From: Treponema sp.
GTDB lineage: Bacteria; Spirochaetota; Spirochaetia; Treponematales; Breznakiellaceae
Direction: 5' to 3'
Assembly: GCA_031257695.1 (NCBI GenBank)
Contig: JAIROB010000184.1
Location: 1-12,668, forward strand
Length of the DNA stretch: 12,668 nucleotides
Part shown: piece by piece, positions 1 through 6,511 of the stretch
Layout: every line of letters starts with the position of its first letter
Position numbering within the stretch: the stretch's first letter is position 1
The notes under the pieces: generated by a model
Told to the model about the DNA's origin: nothing
Database searches by the model: none
Seen by the model: the letters and a program-made list of their open reading frames with translations, nothing else
Position numbers and translations under genes: made by a program

Positions 1-4
1 GGCG

Positions 5-20
5 CATGGCTAACCTCCCC
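5..20 (-). promoter_or_regulatory. Ribosome binding site and ATG of a gene leaving the left edge
   Basis: Read on the minus strand, GGGGAGG (20 to 14) is followed after six bases by ATG (7 to 5). That is ideal Shine-Dalgarno spacing, so a minus-strand gene probably starts here and continues beyond base 1. It would lie downstream of the tRNA-Lys gene in the same direction. Only about two codons are inside the window, so the product cannot be named. Confidence 0.4.
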
Positions 21-28
21 GAAAACCA

Positions 29-52
29 GTTTTCTCATAGGTTTTCTCATAG
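29..52. repeat. Tandem 12-bp direct repeat (two perfect copies)
   Basis: The unit GTTTTCTCATAG occurs at 29-40 and again at 41-52 without a gap. It lies in the leader of the putative minus-strand gene at the left edge, 9 bases beyond its Shine-Dalgarno sequence. The first copy also forms a small inverted repeat with GAAAAC at 21-26. It could be a local duplication or a pair of regulator-binding sites. Only the repeat itself is certain. Confidence 0.6.
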
Positions 53-63
53 GTATTGGTCAG

Positions 64-118
64 CTAAACGCCGGTTTTTCCGGTGGTTTAGTCTAAGTCC
101 TTACCCTGTAAGGACTTA
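64..118 (-). terminator. Two adjacent hairpins downstream of tRNA-Lys
   Basis: TAAGTCCTTAC (94-104) and GTAAGGACTTA (108-118) form a perfect 11-bp stem with a 3-base loop. Beside it, 64-74 and 80-91 pair as CTAAAC/GTTTAG plus CCGG/CCGG around a TTTTT loop with a small internal mismatch. They start six bases past the 3' end of the tRNA in its direction of transcription. That suggests a processing or termination role for the tRNA transcript. Neither stem is followed by a clear U-tract on either strand, so a classical intrinsic terminator is not shown. Confidence 0.4.
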
Positions 119-123
119 AAAAC

Positions 124-196
124 TGAGCCGCGGCCGATTCGAACGGCCGACCCACGCCTTAAAAGGGCGTTGCTCTACCTGCTGAGCTAGCGGCCC
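124..196 (-). tRNA. trnK: tRNA-Lys (anticodon UUU)
   Basis: The minus strand folds into a complete 73-nt cloverleaf. The acceptor stem GGGCCGC pairs with GCGGCTC through one G-U pair. The D arm is GCTC/GAGC, and the anticodon stem ACGCC/GGCGT closes the loop CTTTTAA. The T arm is GGCCG-TTCGAAT-CGGCC, and the discriminator base is A. Anticodon UUU reads the lysine codons AAA and AAG. The 3' CCA is not encoded (the next bases are GTT), so it must be added by CCA nucleotidyltransferase. The gene is divergent from the RNA ligase gene about 270 bp away. I could not assign a convincing promoter upstream of it. Confidence 0.95.
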
Positions 197-404
197 GTGT
201 CTCTCCCCGGCGCCTGCGCAGCAAGCGCTTACGCATAACGCCATATTTTATGACATTTTCTATAGCCTGCTTGAACCGAAACAGCCGAATATGCCATCAT
301 TACCCTAGTAATAAAAGCACGATAAGCATGGGGAGGTCAAGCCCCGTCGGGCGGGGGCCGGCAAAAAATCCGCAAAAGGGACAGGCCTCCGGGCAGGACG
401 GAAT
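197..404. other. Intergenic region between tRNA-Lys and the RNA ligase gene
   Basis: No convincing gene lies in these ~210 bases. A 60-codon open frame at 250-432 has no Shine-Dalgarno sequence, a composition unlike a folded protein, and covers the ligase promoter. The stretch should hold the 5' leader and promoter of the tRNA on the minus strand, but no clear -35/-10 pair is visible. A GC-rich inverted repeat (CCCCG/CGGGG, about 342-357) has no T-tract on either side. Confidence 0.5.
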
Positions 405-433
405 TTGTTTTTTTGCCCTTTTTGTAGTATAAT
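405..433 (+). promoter_or_regulatory. Sigma70-type promoter of the RNA ligase gene
   Basis: A perfect -10 box TATAAT (428-433) sits 17 bases after a partial -35 box TTGTTT (405-410). The predicted transcript starts near 440, giving a leader of about 26 bases that contains the strong Shine-Dalgarno sequence GGAGGAGG (453-460) ahead of the ATG at 466. Strong -10 and ideal spacing, moderate -35. Confidence 0.6.
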
Positions 434-465
434 AATATCATAACGATTGCTGGGAGGAGGTTTCT

Positions 466-1470
466 ATGCGCTCATTGGTTACCATTCGGCGGATCAAGGC
501 CGTAACGGCCATTCCCGAGTCGGATTTTCTTGAGACGGTTCATATCATGGGGTGGCAGTGCGTGGTCAAAAAAGGCGAATTCAAGGAGGGGGATTTGGGG
601 GTGTACTTTGAAGTGGACAGCTTCCTTCCCCTGGAGCCTCGCTATGAATTTCTGCGTTCATCTTCGTACCGTGAAAATGACGACAATGGAAAGGGGTTCC
701 GGATCCGTACGGCAAAGATGCGGGGGCAGCTCTCCCAGGGCCTGTTCCTGTCCCTTTCGCAGTTCCCGGAACTGGAAGGTCTTGGCGAGGGCGACGACGT
801 AACGGAAAAACTCGGCGTAAAGAAATGGTATATCCCCGAAACGGCAAGCGCCGGGGGAACCATTATCGGGGACCGGCCCAACGGGATCCCCGCCTCCGAC
901 GAGATCCGCATACAGTCGGCCCTTGAATTACTCGACGCCCTCAGGGGGAAACCCTACTATATTACCACTAAAATGGACGGGACATCGGGAATCGTCTACT
1001 CCATTGACGGGCGGGTAGGGTGCTGCAGCCGCAACAAGGAGATTAAGGATGAGGCGGATTCCCTGTACTGGTCGCCGGTGTACCGTTACGGCCTGAGGGA
1101 AAAGCTCGCACAATACGGCGGCGGCATCGTGCTTACCGGGGAAATATGCGGCCCGGGGATACAGAAGAACCGGCTCCGCCTCTCCGCCCCGGAATGGTAC
1201 GTGTTCGATATCATGGAATGGGATTCCCGCAGCTATGTTCCCTACGACAGGATGCTGGAGATCTGCGCTTCCCTGGAAGTCCCCGTGGTCCCCCTGGAGG
1301 AGCGGGGGGATAGTTTTTCCTACACCCTGGAGGATCTGCTGAAAAAGGCGCAGGGGAAATACCCCAGCGGCGTTGACAAGGAGGGCATTGTGGTGCGGGA
1401 TATTCTGTCCCCCAAAGCCGTGTCTTTCAAGGTTCTGAACAACGACGTTCTTCTCAAAGAAAAGGGTTAG
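466..1470 (+). CDS. RNA ligase (ATP), DraRnl/Rnl5 family
   Basis: This 334-aa protein is a covalent nucleotidyltransferase that joins RNA ends through an enzyme-AMP intermediate. Residues 1-125 match the N-terminal OB-like module of Deinococcus radiodurans DraRnl. The ligase core then shows every expected motif: motif I KMDG with nucleophile Lys169, motif Ia SRN (188-190), the TGE element near 224-226, motif III FDIM (247-250), motif IV EGIVVR (306-311) and motif V SFKVLN with Lys322. Its length is close to that of DraRnl (about 340 aa), so it looks intact. DraRnl seals nicks with a 3'-OH RNA end in duplexes, and the same activity is inferred here; the natural substrate is unknown. Start: the ATG follows GGAGGAGG by five bases and opens with a family-like MRSLVTIRRIKAV. 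It has its own promoter and is not obviously co-transcribed with the next gene. The partner that supplies broken RNA ends is not in the window. Confidence 0.9.
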   Translation: MRSLVTIRRIKAVTAIPESDFLETVHIMGWQCVVKKGEFKEGDLGVYFEVDSFLPLEPRYEFLRSSSYRENDDNGKGFRIRTAKMRGQLSQGLFLSLSQFPELEGLGEGDDVTEKLGVKKWYIPETASAGGTIIGDRPNGIPASDEIRIQSALELLDALRGKPYYITTKMDGTSGIVYSIDGRVGCCSRNKEIKDEADSLYWSPVYRYGLREKLAQYGGGIVLTGEICGPGIQKNRLRLSAPEWYVFDIMEWDSRSYVPYDRMLEICASLEVPVVPLEERGDSFSYTLEDLLKKAQGKYPSGVDKEGIVVRDILSPKAVSFKVLNNDVLLKEKG

Positions 1471-1510
1471 CGGCGTCCCCCGTGCGCTAAACCGGCCCCG
1501 GAGGCAGTGC

Positions 1511-1538
1511 TTGACACAAAAGCGGGAAGCATTATAGT
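1511..1538 (+). promoter_or_regulatory. Strong sigma70-type promoter upstream of the membrane protein gene
   Basis: A consensus -35 TTGACA (1511-1516) and a 5/6 -10 TATAGT (1533-1538) are separated by 16 bases. The transcript should start near 1545, leaving a leader of about 90 bases before the putative TTG start at 1636. It lies 40 bases after the RNA ligase stop codon, so the membrane protein gene is probably transcribed independently. Confidence 0.6.
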
Positions 1539-1583
1539 TTTTAAGCGATGGCGTTATGTGTTTTTTCTCCATCCCAACCTGAG

Positions 1584-1604
1584 AGCATTGGCTTCAATGC
1601 TTTT
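1584..1604 (+). terminator. Small hairpin with short T-run in the leader of the membrane protein gene
   Basis: AGCATTG (1584-1590) and CAATGCT (1595-1601) form a 7-bp stem with loop GCTT, followed by TTT. It may end read-through from the RNA ligase gene or act as an attenuator, because it lies downstream of the promoter at 1511-1538. The right arm can also pair with GCGGGAAGCATT (1522-1533) through AATGCTTTTCCCGC (1596-1609). The T-run is short, so termination would be weak. Confidence 0.35.
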
Positions 1605-1635
1605 CCCGCCTCCCGCTTGACCTGCGACGATACTT

Positions 1636-4044
1636 TTGCCCAAGCTATTTTCCGCGCCGGATAGGTTCCGGTCCTTGTGCCGTTTTTTGGCGCCTCTGCT
1701 CTTTTTTTTCATGCCCCCGCTGCTTCATGGGAATGTGCTGGAGGATTCCAGGCGGGCTTTGCTGGAGAATACCCTTAGGGAGCGGAAAATTCCCTTTGAA
1801 ACCCGGTCCCTCTTTACCGGATTCGGCGGTTTCGGATCCTCCATCCATGTCCTGCTTCCCGCGTCGCCGGCCGCGGGTGAAAAAAAGTCCGGCTCCTTTA
1901 TCCTGGCGCTGCCCCTTTCCTTTACCGGGGATGACGGGCGGGAGCTTCCCTACGCGTTTGAAGCCGCCCTGGGCTTTATCGACCGGGCCCGCGGCGAGGG
2001 ACTGCCGATCGACGCCATGGTGGCCTTTCTGGGGGACGAATGGTCGGAACTCCCGGTTGATCGGAACGCCCCGTACCTGGGCCATCAGGCCCCGCATTTG
2101 GGCCTGATGGATCTCCTTTCCCGGCTGGAACTTCCCGAGGACGCCGCGATGATCTACCTGGACCTGTACGGAGCAAGGGGGGAACTTGTCATCCACCATG
2201 GGGCGCGGCGGACCCTGGCGCCCCTGAATATACTCATGCCCCTGGTTCGGTTCTGCGGCGAGGAAGATATCGCCTATACCCTGGCGGTTAACGCCAACGA
2301 GCTCTACAAACTCGGTCTGGCGGACGGGCCTTCGGCGCTGGAATTTGCCCTGGGGCGGGAACTGCCGGCGCTCTGCCTTACCGGAGGGGCCTCCCCCGCG
2401 GGTGACCTACAAAACCTGGATGCCCTGTTGTTTGACTACGCCCGTTCCGTCGAGCCCGGGACGGAAAATCCCGACTATCACTATCTGGTTTTTCAAGCCC
2501 TCGGAAGGTTTTTCTTTGTGTCCGAATATGCCACGGCGCTCTTGTTTCTCGCCGCGGCCGCTTTGTTTTTTTTCGCGGCCCTCATCTATTCTGTGGCGCT
2601 CCGCTACCGCCTGACGGTCCAATGGGAGATCTTTTTAAAGCGATCATGGATACTGCTCCTGTATTGGCTGATGCTCGTGCTGGCGCTGAAAGGCGCGGCG
2701 CTGCTATTCCGGGTCGTCTCCCGCGGAACGGATCCGGCGCTCCTTGGGGAAAGCGCCCTGTTGTTCTATGTCGCCGCAGTTTTACAACTAGTGGCGGGGG
2801 TTTCGCTTTTCATGGTATTTTCCTTTCTGGGCAATTGTATCCATGTGCCCCAGCGGGAAAATTTTTACGGCAGCTCCGCAGTAATACTTGTCATCGTAGA
2901 AATACTCCTTGCCGCATACATCGACATTACCTTTATACCCATGTTTATCTGGGCTTTTGTGTTCACCTTCCTTGCGGCCTGCATCAGAAAACCCGCCCTC
3001 ATCCGGCTCTGCGTCCTGCTGGCTTTTTTTCAGGGCAGCGCCGCCCTGTCGACGCTTGTCAGGACCGGGAACAGGCGGCTCGGCTTCCTCATATTTTCCG
3101 GGAATACGGCGTTCATCCTGTATGTGGCCCTGGTGTCCCTGCCTTTTCTCATCACCCTGAAACGGGGGGCGCTGTTAGCCGCCCGTAGAGCCGGAAAACA
3201 AAAAACTCCCGGCGAACTTCGTAAAGAATTAACCAGCCCCAAGGCCCTGATTAAGCGCCTGGCCCCCCGGCTTATCCTGTTTGCCTCCGCCGCGGCGCTG
3301 GGGATAGGCGTCTATTTTTTTGCCCGGAACCCGATCGATCCCGCGGGAGGGATGACCGTGGTGAATGAGTCCGACAGCGGGGGCATCCTTGCCATGAGCG
3401 TGCTGGATCGCACTTTCCTGGAACGGCGAATCCTGAACATCACCCTGAAGGCGCCCCCGAACCCGCTCCGGTTCAACCTGTTTGTGGAGGGCGTTCAGGG
3501 GGGCGAAATACCGCTTATCTACTCCGCGCCCATGCCCTTCCGCTACATAGAGGACCCCTTTTCCCAAGACCGGTCCTTCGTTGAATTCATCCTGGGGGAA
3601 GGCCCCCCCAATCCTTTTTCCACAGAAATAGCGCTGCCCATAGACTTTGCCGGATTTCTCCGCGCGGAAGCCCTTTACGTGGAAGGCAAAGATGATTATC
3701 AAATCAGAATAATCCGCCGGTATCCCCTGGGGCTCATCGATGTCAATAACCACAGGTCGGGGGAAGCCTCCCCCTCGCTCCAGCCCGCTCTCCGGTCGGT
3801 ATGTCCACGCCTGAAGGCGTGTCCACACCTCCCTCCGTTTGGTCTTCCGCTACCCCCTCTGCGGGGAGACCCCCGCAACGCCCCCCTTCGCTCTCCCCTG
3901 TTGCGGTCCGGCGGGAACACCGCCGGCGGCAAGGGACGGGACAAGCAACATTCAGCAAGCGCTATGGGTAACAGGCAGCAAGTTTTACTGCATCCTCCTG
4001 CCCGTTCCCCGCAAATAATCAGTGCGCCCCCTGGACAACCCTGA
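1636..4044 (+). CDS. Polytopic membrane protein with degenerate M28 peptidase-like N-terminal domain
   Basis: This 802-codon reading frame has no product I can name. Residues 1-32 look like a signal sequence or first membrane anchor (Arg-rich start, then LAPLLFFFMPPLL). Residues ~40-270 resemble an M28 aminopeptidase fold: a strand-rich start, an ILALPLS segment where M28 enzymes carry a zinc-binding HxD, then FLGDEW near 131-136 like the family's GxEE. The metal ligands His and Asp are missing, so it is probably non-catalytic, as in Gaa1-like proteins. About six to seven membrane helices follow between ~297 and 510, another at ~543-563, then a probable external domain (~570-705). From ~707 on the protein is Pro/Arg/Ser-rich and is encoded by a hairpin-rich insertion, so the ancestral C-terminus was probably earlier. 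The start is uncertain: TTG 1636 follows a stop at 1618-1620, but no Shine-Dalgarno sequence is visible, and TTG 1675 or ATG 1711 are alternatives. Its job may be envelope-related; that is a guess. Confidence 0.7.
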   Translation: MPKLFSAPDRFRSLCRFLAPLLFFFMPPLLHGNVLEDSRRALLENTLRERKIPFETRSLFTGFGGFGSSIHVLLPASPAAGEKKSGSFILALPLSFTGDDGRELPYAFEAALGFIDRARGEGLPIDAMVAFLGDEWSELPVDRNAPYLGHQAPHLGLMDLLSRLELPEDAAMIYLDLYGARGELVIHHGARRTLAPLNILMPLVRFCGEEDIAYTLAVNANELYKLGLADGPSALEFALGRELPALCLTGGASPAGDLQNLDALLFDYARSVEPGTENPDYHYLVFQALGRFFFVSEYATALLFLAAAALFFFAALIYSVALRYRLTVQWEIFLKRSWILLLYWLMLVLALKGAALLFRVVSRGTDPALLGESALLFYVAAVLQLVAGVSLFMVFSFLGNCIHVPQRENFYGSSAVILVIVEILLAAYIDITFIPMFIWAFVFTFLAACIRKPALIRLCVLLAFFQGSAALSTLVRTGNRRLGFLIFSGNTAFILYVALVSLPFLITLKRGALLAARRAGKQKTPGELRKELTSPKALIKRLAPRLILFASAAALGIGVYFFARNPIDPAGGMTVVNESDSGGILAMSVLDRTFLERRILNITLKAPPNPLRFNLFVEGVQGGEIPLIYSAPMPFRYIEDPFSQDRSFVEFILGEGPPNPFSTEIALPIDFAGFLRAEALYVEGKDDYQIRIIRRYPLGLIDVNNHRSGEASPSLQPALRSVCPRLKACPHLPPFGLPLPPLRGDPRNAPLRSPLLRSGGNTAGGKGRDKQHSASAMGNRQQVLLHPPARSPQIISAPPGQP
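3759..3926. repeat. Hairpin-rich insertion-like segment in the 3' end of the membrane protein gene
   Basis: Four compact inverted repeats lie within about 170 bases: GGGGG/CCCCC (3759-3774), CACGCC-TGAA-GGCGTG (3806-3821), TGCGGGG-AGAC-CCCCGCA (3860-3877) and CCGGCGG-GAACA-CCGCCGG (3908-3926). The encoded residues (Pro, Arg, Leu, Ser) look unlike the rest of the protein. It resembles a non-coding repeat element or cluster that has entered the end of the gene and been read through. There are no target-site duplications I can recognise, and its repeat status needs copies elsewhere in the genome. Confidence 0.5.
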
Positions 4045-4060
4045 AATATCGTAGTACAAT
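4032..4060 (+). promoter_or_regulatory. Sigma70-type promoter of the first chemoreceptor gene
   Basis: A -35 box TGGACA (4032-4037, 5/6) and a -10 box TACAAT (4055-4060, 5/6) are 17 bases apart. The -35 box overlaps the last codons of the upstream membrane protein gene. The leader would be about 100 bases and contains a small inverted repeat GTTGT/ACAAC (4083-4096). No sigma28-type flagellar promoter is visible. Confidence 0.6.
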
Positions 4061-4165
4061 AAATAGTATCGTGACCTGCTATGTTGTTTGTACAACTTTA
4101 TTCCCACCAAAAGATCTTCTGTTTTTTCGCATTTTAAAGCGGGATGTTCCGCCAGGAGTATAGTT

Positions 4166-6370
4166 ATGAAATTAAAGTATCGTTTGGTTATTATCGTCAT
4201 CGCAATTTTGCTGGTGACCGGGGTGTCCCTGTCCGCCATTCTGGTCGGCATTGCATCTTCAACCCAGATGGCCACCGCCCTGGAAAGTCAGGAACGGCTC
4301 GCGGCGGAACAGGCCCGGGTTATCCAACTGCGGTACGAAAGCTACCTGCGGATCGCCCAGACCCTGGCGGACGCAATGGCCGATTATGACGGAACCGAAC
4401 CGGGCAGGCAGCGCAACCGGTTTGATCAGTTTATACAATCGGTGGCGCTTTCCAACGAGCGGGTGGTGGGAATTTTCGCGGTCTTTAAGCCCAATACCAT
4501 AGACCCGGGAATGGACGCCCTTTTTACCGGAACTCCCGGCAGCACTGAAACCGGCCAATGGGCCCCCTGGTATACCAAGCAGTCCGGGAAGATGGAACAC
4601 CTGGTCTATAACGACATACCGGGGATGATGGCGTATATAAACGGGCCCGACGCCCGGAAGGACACCATAGGCGATCCCGCTCCCCAGCGCGTGAACGGCA
4701 AAGACACCCACATCGCCAAGGTCAGTGTGCCGGTTATTTACCGCGCCACCGGCGAAGTGGTAGGCCGGGTCGGGGTGGATATCAATACCGCCTATACCCA
4801 GCCCGTGGTGGACGACACCATAAAGAACCACCCCGATATTACCGCCATAACCGTCTATTCTGACAACGCCACTATCGTGGCCAGTTATGCCCCCGAACAG
4901 GTGGGGAAGATCCTCAAAGACGCCCAAACCTCCCTGTTCAGCGCCGCGACTTCCGCTGTCCAGAACGCGGTGATACGGGGGGAAAAATACCGGGTGGCGG
5001 AGTATTCGGAGATTCTCAAGGCGGATCTGGAAATGATCGTCTACCCCTTTTACATCGGGGAAACCGGCATAAGCTGGTCCGTGATGCTGGGCACGGCGAG
5101 GAGCCTGATCCTGAACGAGGTCAACGAGATGATTTTCTGGTCTGTTATCACCGCGGCGGCGGCGGTTGTTGTCATGTCGATCATCGTCTTTTTTGTCGCC
5201 GGGAACATCGCCAAACCTATAGTCAACGTGGCGCTGACCCTCAAGGACATATCCGAAGGCGAAGGGGATCTGACCAAAACAGTGGATATCCACTCAAATG
5301 ATGAAGTCGGGGATTTAGCGCGGTACTTTAACGATACCCTGGGGAAGATAAAAGCCCTTATTGTTACCATTAAAAACCAGTCCGTTTCCCTCTTTAACAT
5401 AGGGAACGAGCTGGCCGCCAACATGACCGAAACCGCGGCGGCGATCAACCAGATCACCGCCAACATCCAGAGCATCAAAGGCAGGGTGATCAACCAGAGC
5501 GCGTCGGTAACGGAAACCAACGCCACCATGGAACAGATCACCGTCAACATAGACAAACTCAACGAGCACGTGGAACATCAGAGCGCAAGCGTCGCCCAGT
5601 CCTCCAGCGCTATTGAGGAGATGCTGGCCAACATTCAGTCCGTTACCCACACCCTCGTGAAGAACAGCGACAATGTGAGGGACCTTATCGAAGCCTCCGA
5701 AGCGGGGCGCACGGGGCTCCAGGAAGTGTCCGCGGACATTCAGGAGATAGCCCGGGAATCGGAAGGGCTTTTGGAGATCAACGCGGTGATGGAAAATATC
5801 GCGAGCCAAACCAACCTCCTGTCCATGAACGCTGCCATTGAAGCGGCCCACGCCGGGGAGGCGGGGAAGGGCTTCGCGGTGGTGGCCGACGAAATCCGCA
5901 AGCTGGCGGAAAATTCCGGGGAGCAGTCCAAGACCATTTCCACGGTCCTCAAAAAGATAAAGGATTCCATCGACACGATAACCAAGTCCACCGACAACGT
6001 GCTCAACAAATTTGAGGCCATAGACGGCGGGGTCAGGGTCGTGTCGGATCAGGAGGAAAACATCCGCAACGCCATGGAGGAGCAGAGCGCGGGGAGCAAG
6101 CAGATTCTGGAGGCTATCGGGCAGCTCAACGAGGCGACCCAACTGGTCAAGGGCAGCTCCGCCGAGATGCTTGAGGGGAGCAGGCAGGTCATCCAGGAAA
6201 GCAAGAATCTGGAGCTGACGACCCAGGAAATCACCAACGGGATGAACGAGATGGCCACCGGGGCGGATCAGATCAACGTGGCGGTAACCCGGGTCAATAA
6301 CATCAGCGGGGAAAACAAAGAGAGCATCGACGTGCTGGTCCAGGAAGTGGCAAAGTTCAAAGTGGAATAG
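4166..6370 (+). CDS. Methyl-accepting chemotaxis protein, dCache sensor (receptor 1)
   Basis: This 734-aa transmembrane chemoreceptor senses an external ligand and controls CheA kinase activity through CheW. Membrane helix 1 spans ~6-30. The periplasmic dCache-type domain spans ~40-305, with a [10 protein letters not shown] segment at 132-141 and GRVGVDI at 200-206. Helix 2 spans ~322-346, HAMP ~347-399, and the cytoplasmic coiled-coil signalling domain ~400-734. The conserved hairpin tip is at ~543-592 ([34 protein letters not shown]). The C-terminus ends FKVE with no CheR-tethering pentapeptide. The residues of the known amino-acid-binding dCache motif (R-x-W-Y) are not all present, since Ala stands where Arg would be, so the ligand is unknown. 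Start: ATG 4166 has AGGAG (4154-4158) seven bases upstream and gives an N-terminus like receptor 2. The frame stays open to 4088 but that extension has no such support. A terminator follows the stop codon. Confidence 0.93.
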   Translation: MKLKYRLVIIVIAILLVTGVSLSAILVGIASSTQMATALESQERLAAEQARVIQLRYESYLRIAQTLADAMADYDGTEPGRQRNRFDQFIQSVALSNERVVGIFAVFKPNTIDPGMDALFTGTPGSTETGQWAPWYTKQSGKMEHLVYNDIPGMMAYINGPDARKDTIGDPAPQRVNGKDTHIAKVSVPVIYRATGEVVGRVGVDINTAYTQPVVDDTIKNHPDITAITVYSDNATIVASYAPEQVGKILKDAQTSLFSAATSAVQNAVIRGEKYRVAEYSEILKADLEMIVYPFYIGETGISWSVMLGTARSLILNEVNEMIFWSVITAAAAVVVMSIIVFFVAGNIAKPIVNVALTLKDISEGEGDLTKTVDIHSNDEVGDLARYFNDTLGKIKALIVTIKNQSVSLFNIGNELAANMTETAAAINQITANIQSIKGRVINQSASVTETNATMEQITVNIDKLNEHVEHQSASVAQSSSAIEEMLANIQSVTHTLVKNSDNVRDLIEASEAGRTGLQEVSADIQEIARESEGLLEINAVMENIASQTNLLSMNAAIEAAHAGEAGKGFAVVADEIRKLAENSGEQSKTISTVLKKIKDSIDTITKSTDNVLNKFEAIDGGVRVVSDQEENIRNAMEEQSAGSKQILEAIGQLNEATQLVKGSSAEMLEGSRQVIQESKNLELTTQEITNGMNEMATGADQINVAVTRVNNISGENKESIDVLVQEVAKFKVE
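5381..6370 (+). repeat. Long direct repeat, copy 1 (receptor signalling domain)
   Basis: Bases 5381-6370 match 7721-8710 at a constant offset of 2340 with no insertions or deletions. The two encode chemoreceptor signalling domains about 84% identical by my count of residues 402-734. One stretch of 47 bases (5441-5487 and 7781-7827) is identical. Similarity falls off toward HAMP and the sensor domain. Confidence 0.85.
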
Positions 6371-6376
6371 GGCAAA

Positions 6377-6432
6377 AACAGGGAGCGGGGATGCGGGCGC
6401 GCCTGCTCCCCGCCTGTTAATCCGGCATTTTT
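6377..6432 (+). terminator. Intrinsic terminator after receptor 1
   Basis: AACAG (6377-6381) pairs with CTGTT (6414-6418), and GCGGGGA pairs with TCCCCGC inside it. The top can also pair as GCGGG/CCTGC. The GC-rich hairpin starts seven bases after the stop codon, and TTTTT (6428-6432) follows nine bases after the stem. The gap before the T-run is longer than ideal, so termination may be partial. Confidence 0.6.
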
Positions 6433-6447
6433 AATGTAAAAAGAAAT

Positions 6448-6475
6448 TTGATTTTATATCGCAAAACAATATACT
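6448..6475 (+). promoter_or_regulatory. Sigma70-type promoter of the second chemoreceptor gene
   Basis: TTGATT (6448-6453) and TATACT (6470-6475) are 16 bases apart in an AT-rich stretch; TATAAA at 6475-6480 is an alternative -10. The leader would be about 30 bases and carries the Shine-Dalgarno sequence GAGG (6502-6505) six bases before the ATG. With the terminator just upstream, it suggests the two receptors can be expressed separately. Confidence 0.6.
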
Positions 6476-6511
6476 ATAAATCAAGCTATAACAAAATCGT
6501 AGAGGTGCATT

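Noticed and set aside
250..432. 60-codon open frame upstream of the RNA ligase gene
   Set aside because: No Shine-Dalgarno sequence, no recognisable domain, and it runs through the TTGTTT/TATAAT promoter of the ligase gene.
1548..1558. ATGGCGTTATG shared with 234-244 on the minus strand (upstream of tRNA-Lys)
   Set aside because: An 11-base match is expected by chance many times in a window of this length, and the two contexts differ.
3759..3926. CRISPR array or integron-like site in the hairpin cluster
   Set aside because: The four stems differ in sequence and spacing, so there is no regular repeat-spacer pattern and no nearby integrase or cas gene.
3699..3944. Minus-strand open frame opposite the membrane protein tail
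   Set aside because: Arg/Gly-rich translation produced by the GC-rich hairpin segment; no start signal or domain.
4088..4165. In-frame N-terminal extension of receptor 1
   Set aside because: ATG 4166 has AGGAG at the right distance and gives the same N-terminal layout as receptor 2; the extension would put charged residues ahead of a normal membrane anchor.
4259..5293. 344-codon minus-strand open frame inside receptor 1, and similar ones at 6809-7921
   Set aside because: Mirror frames of well-supported receptor genes, with no domain of their own; the two resemble each other only because the receptors are paralogues.
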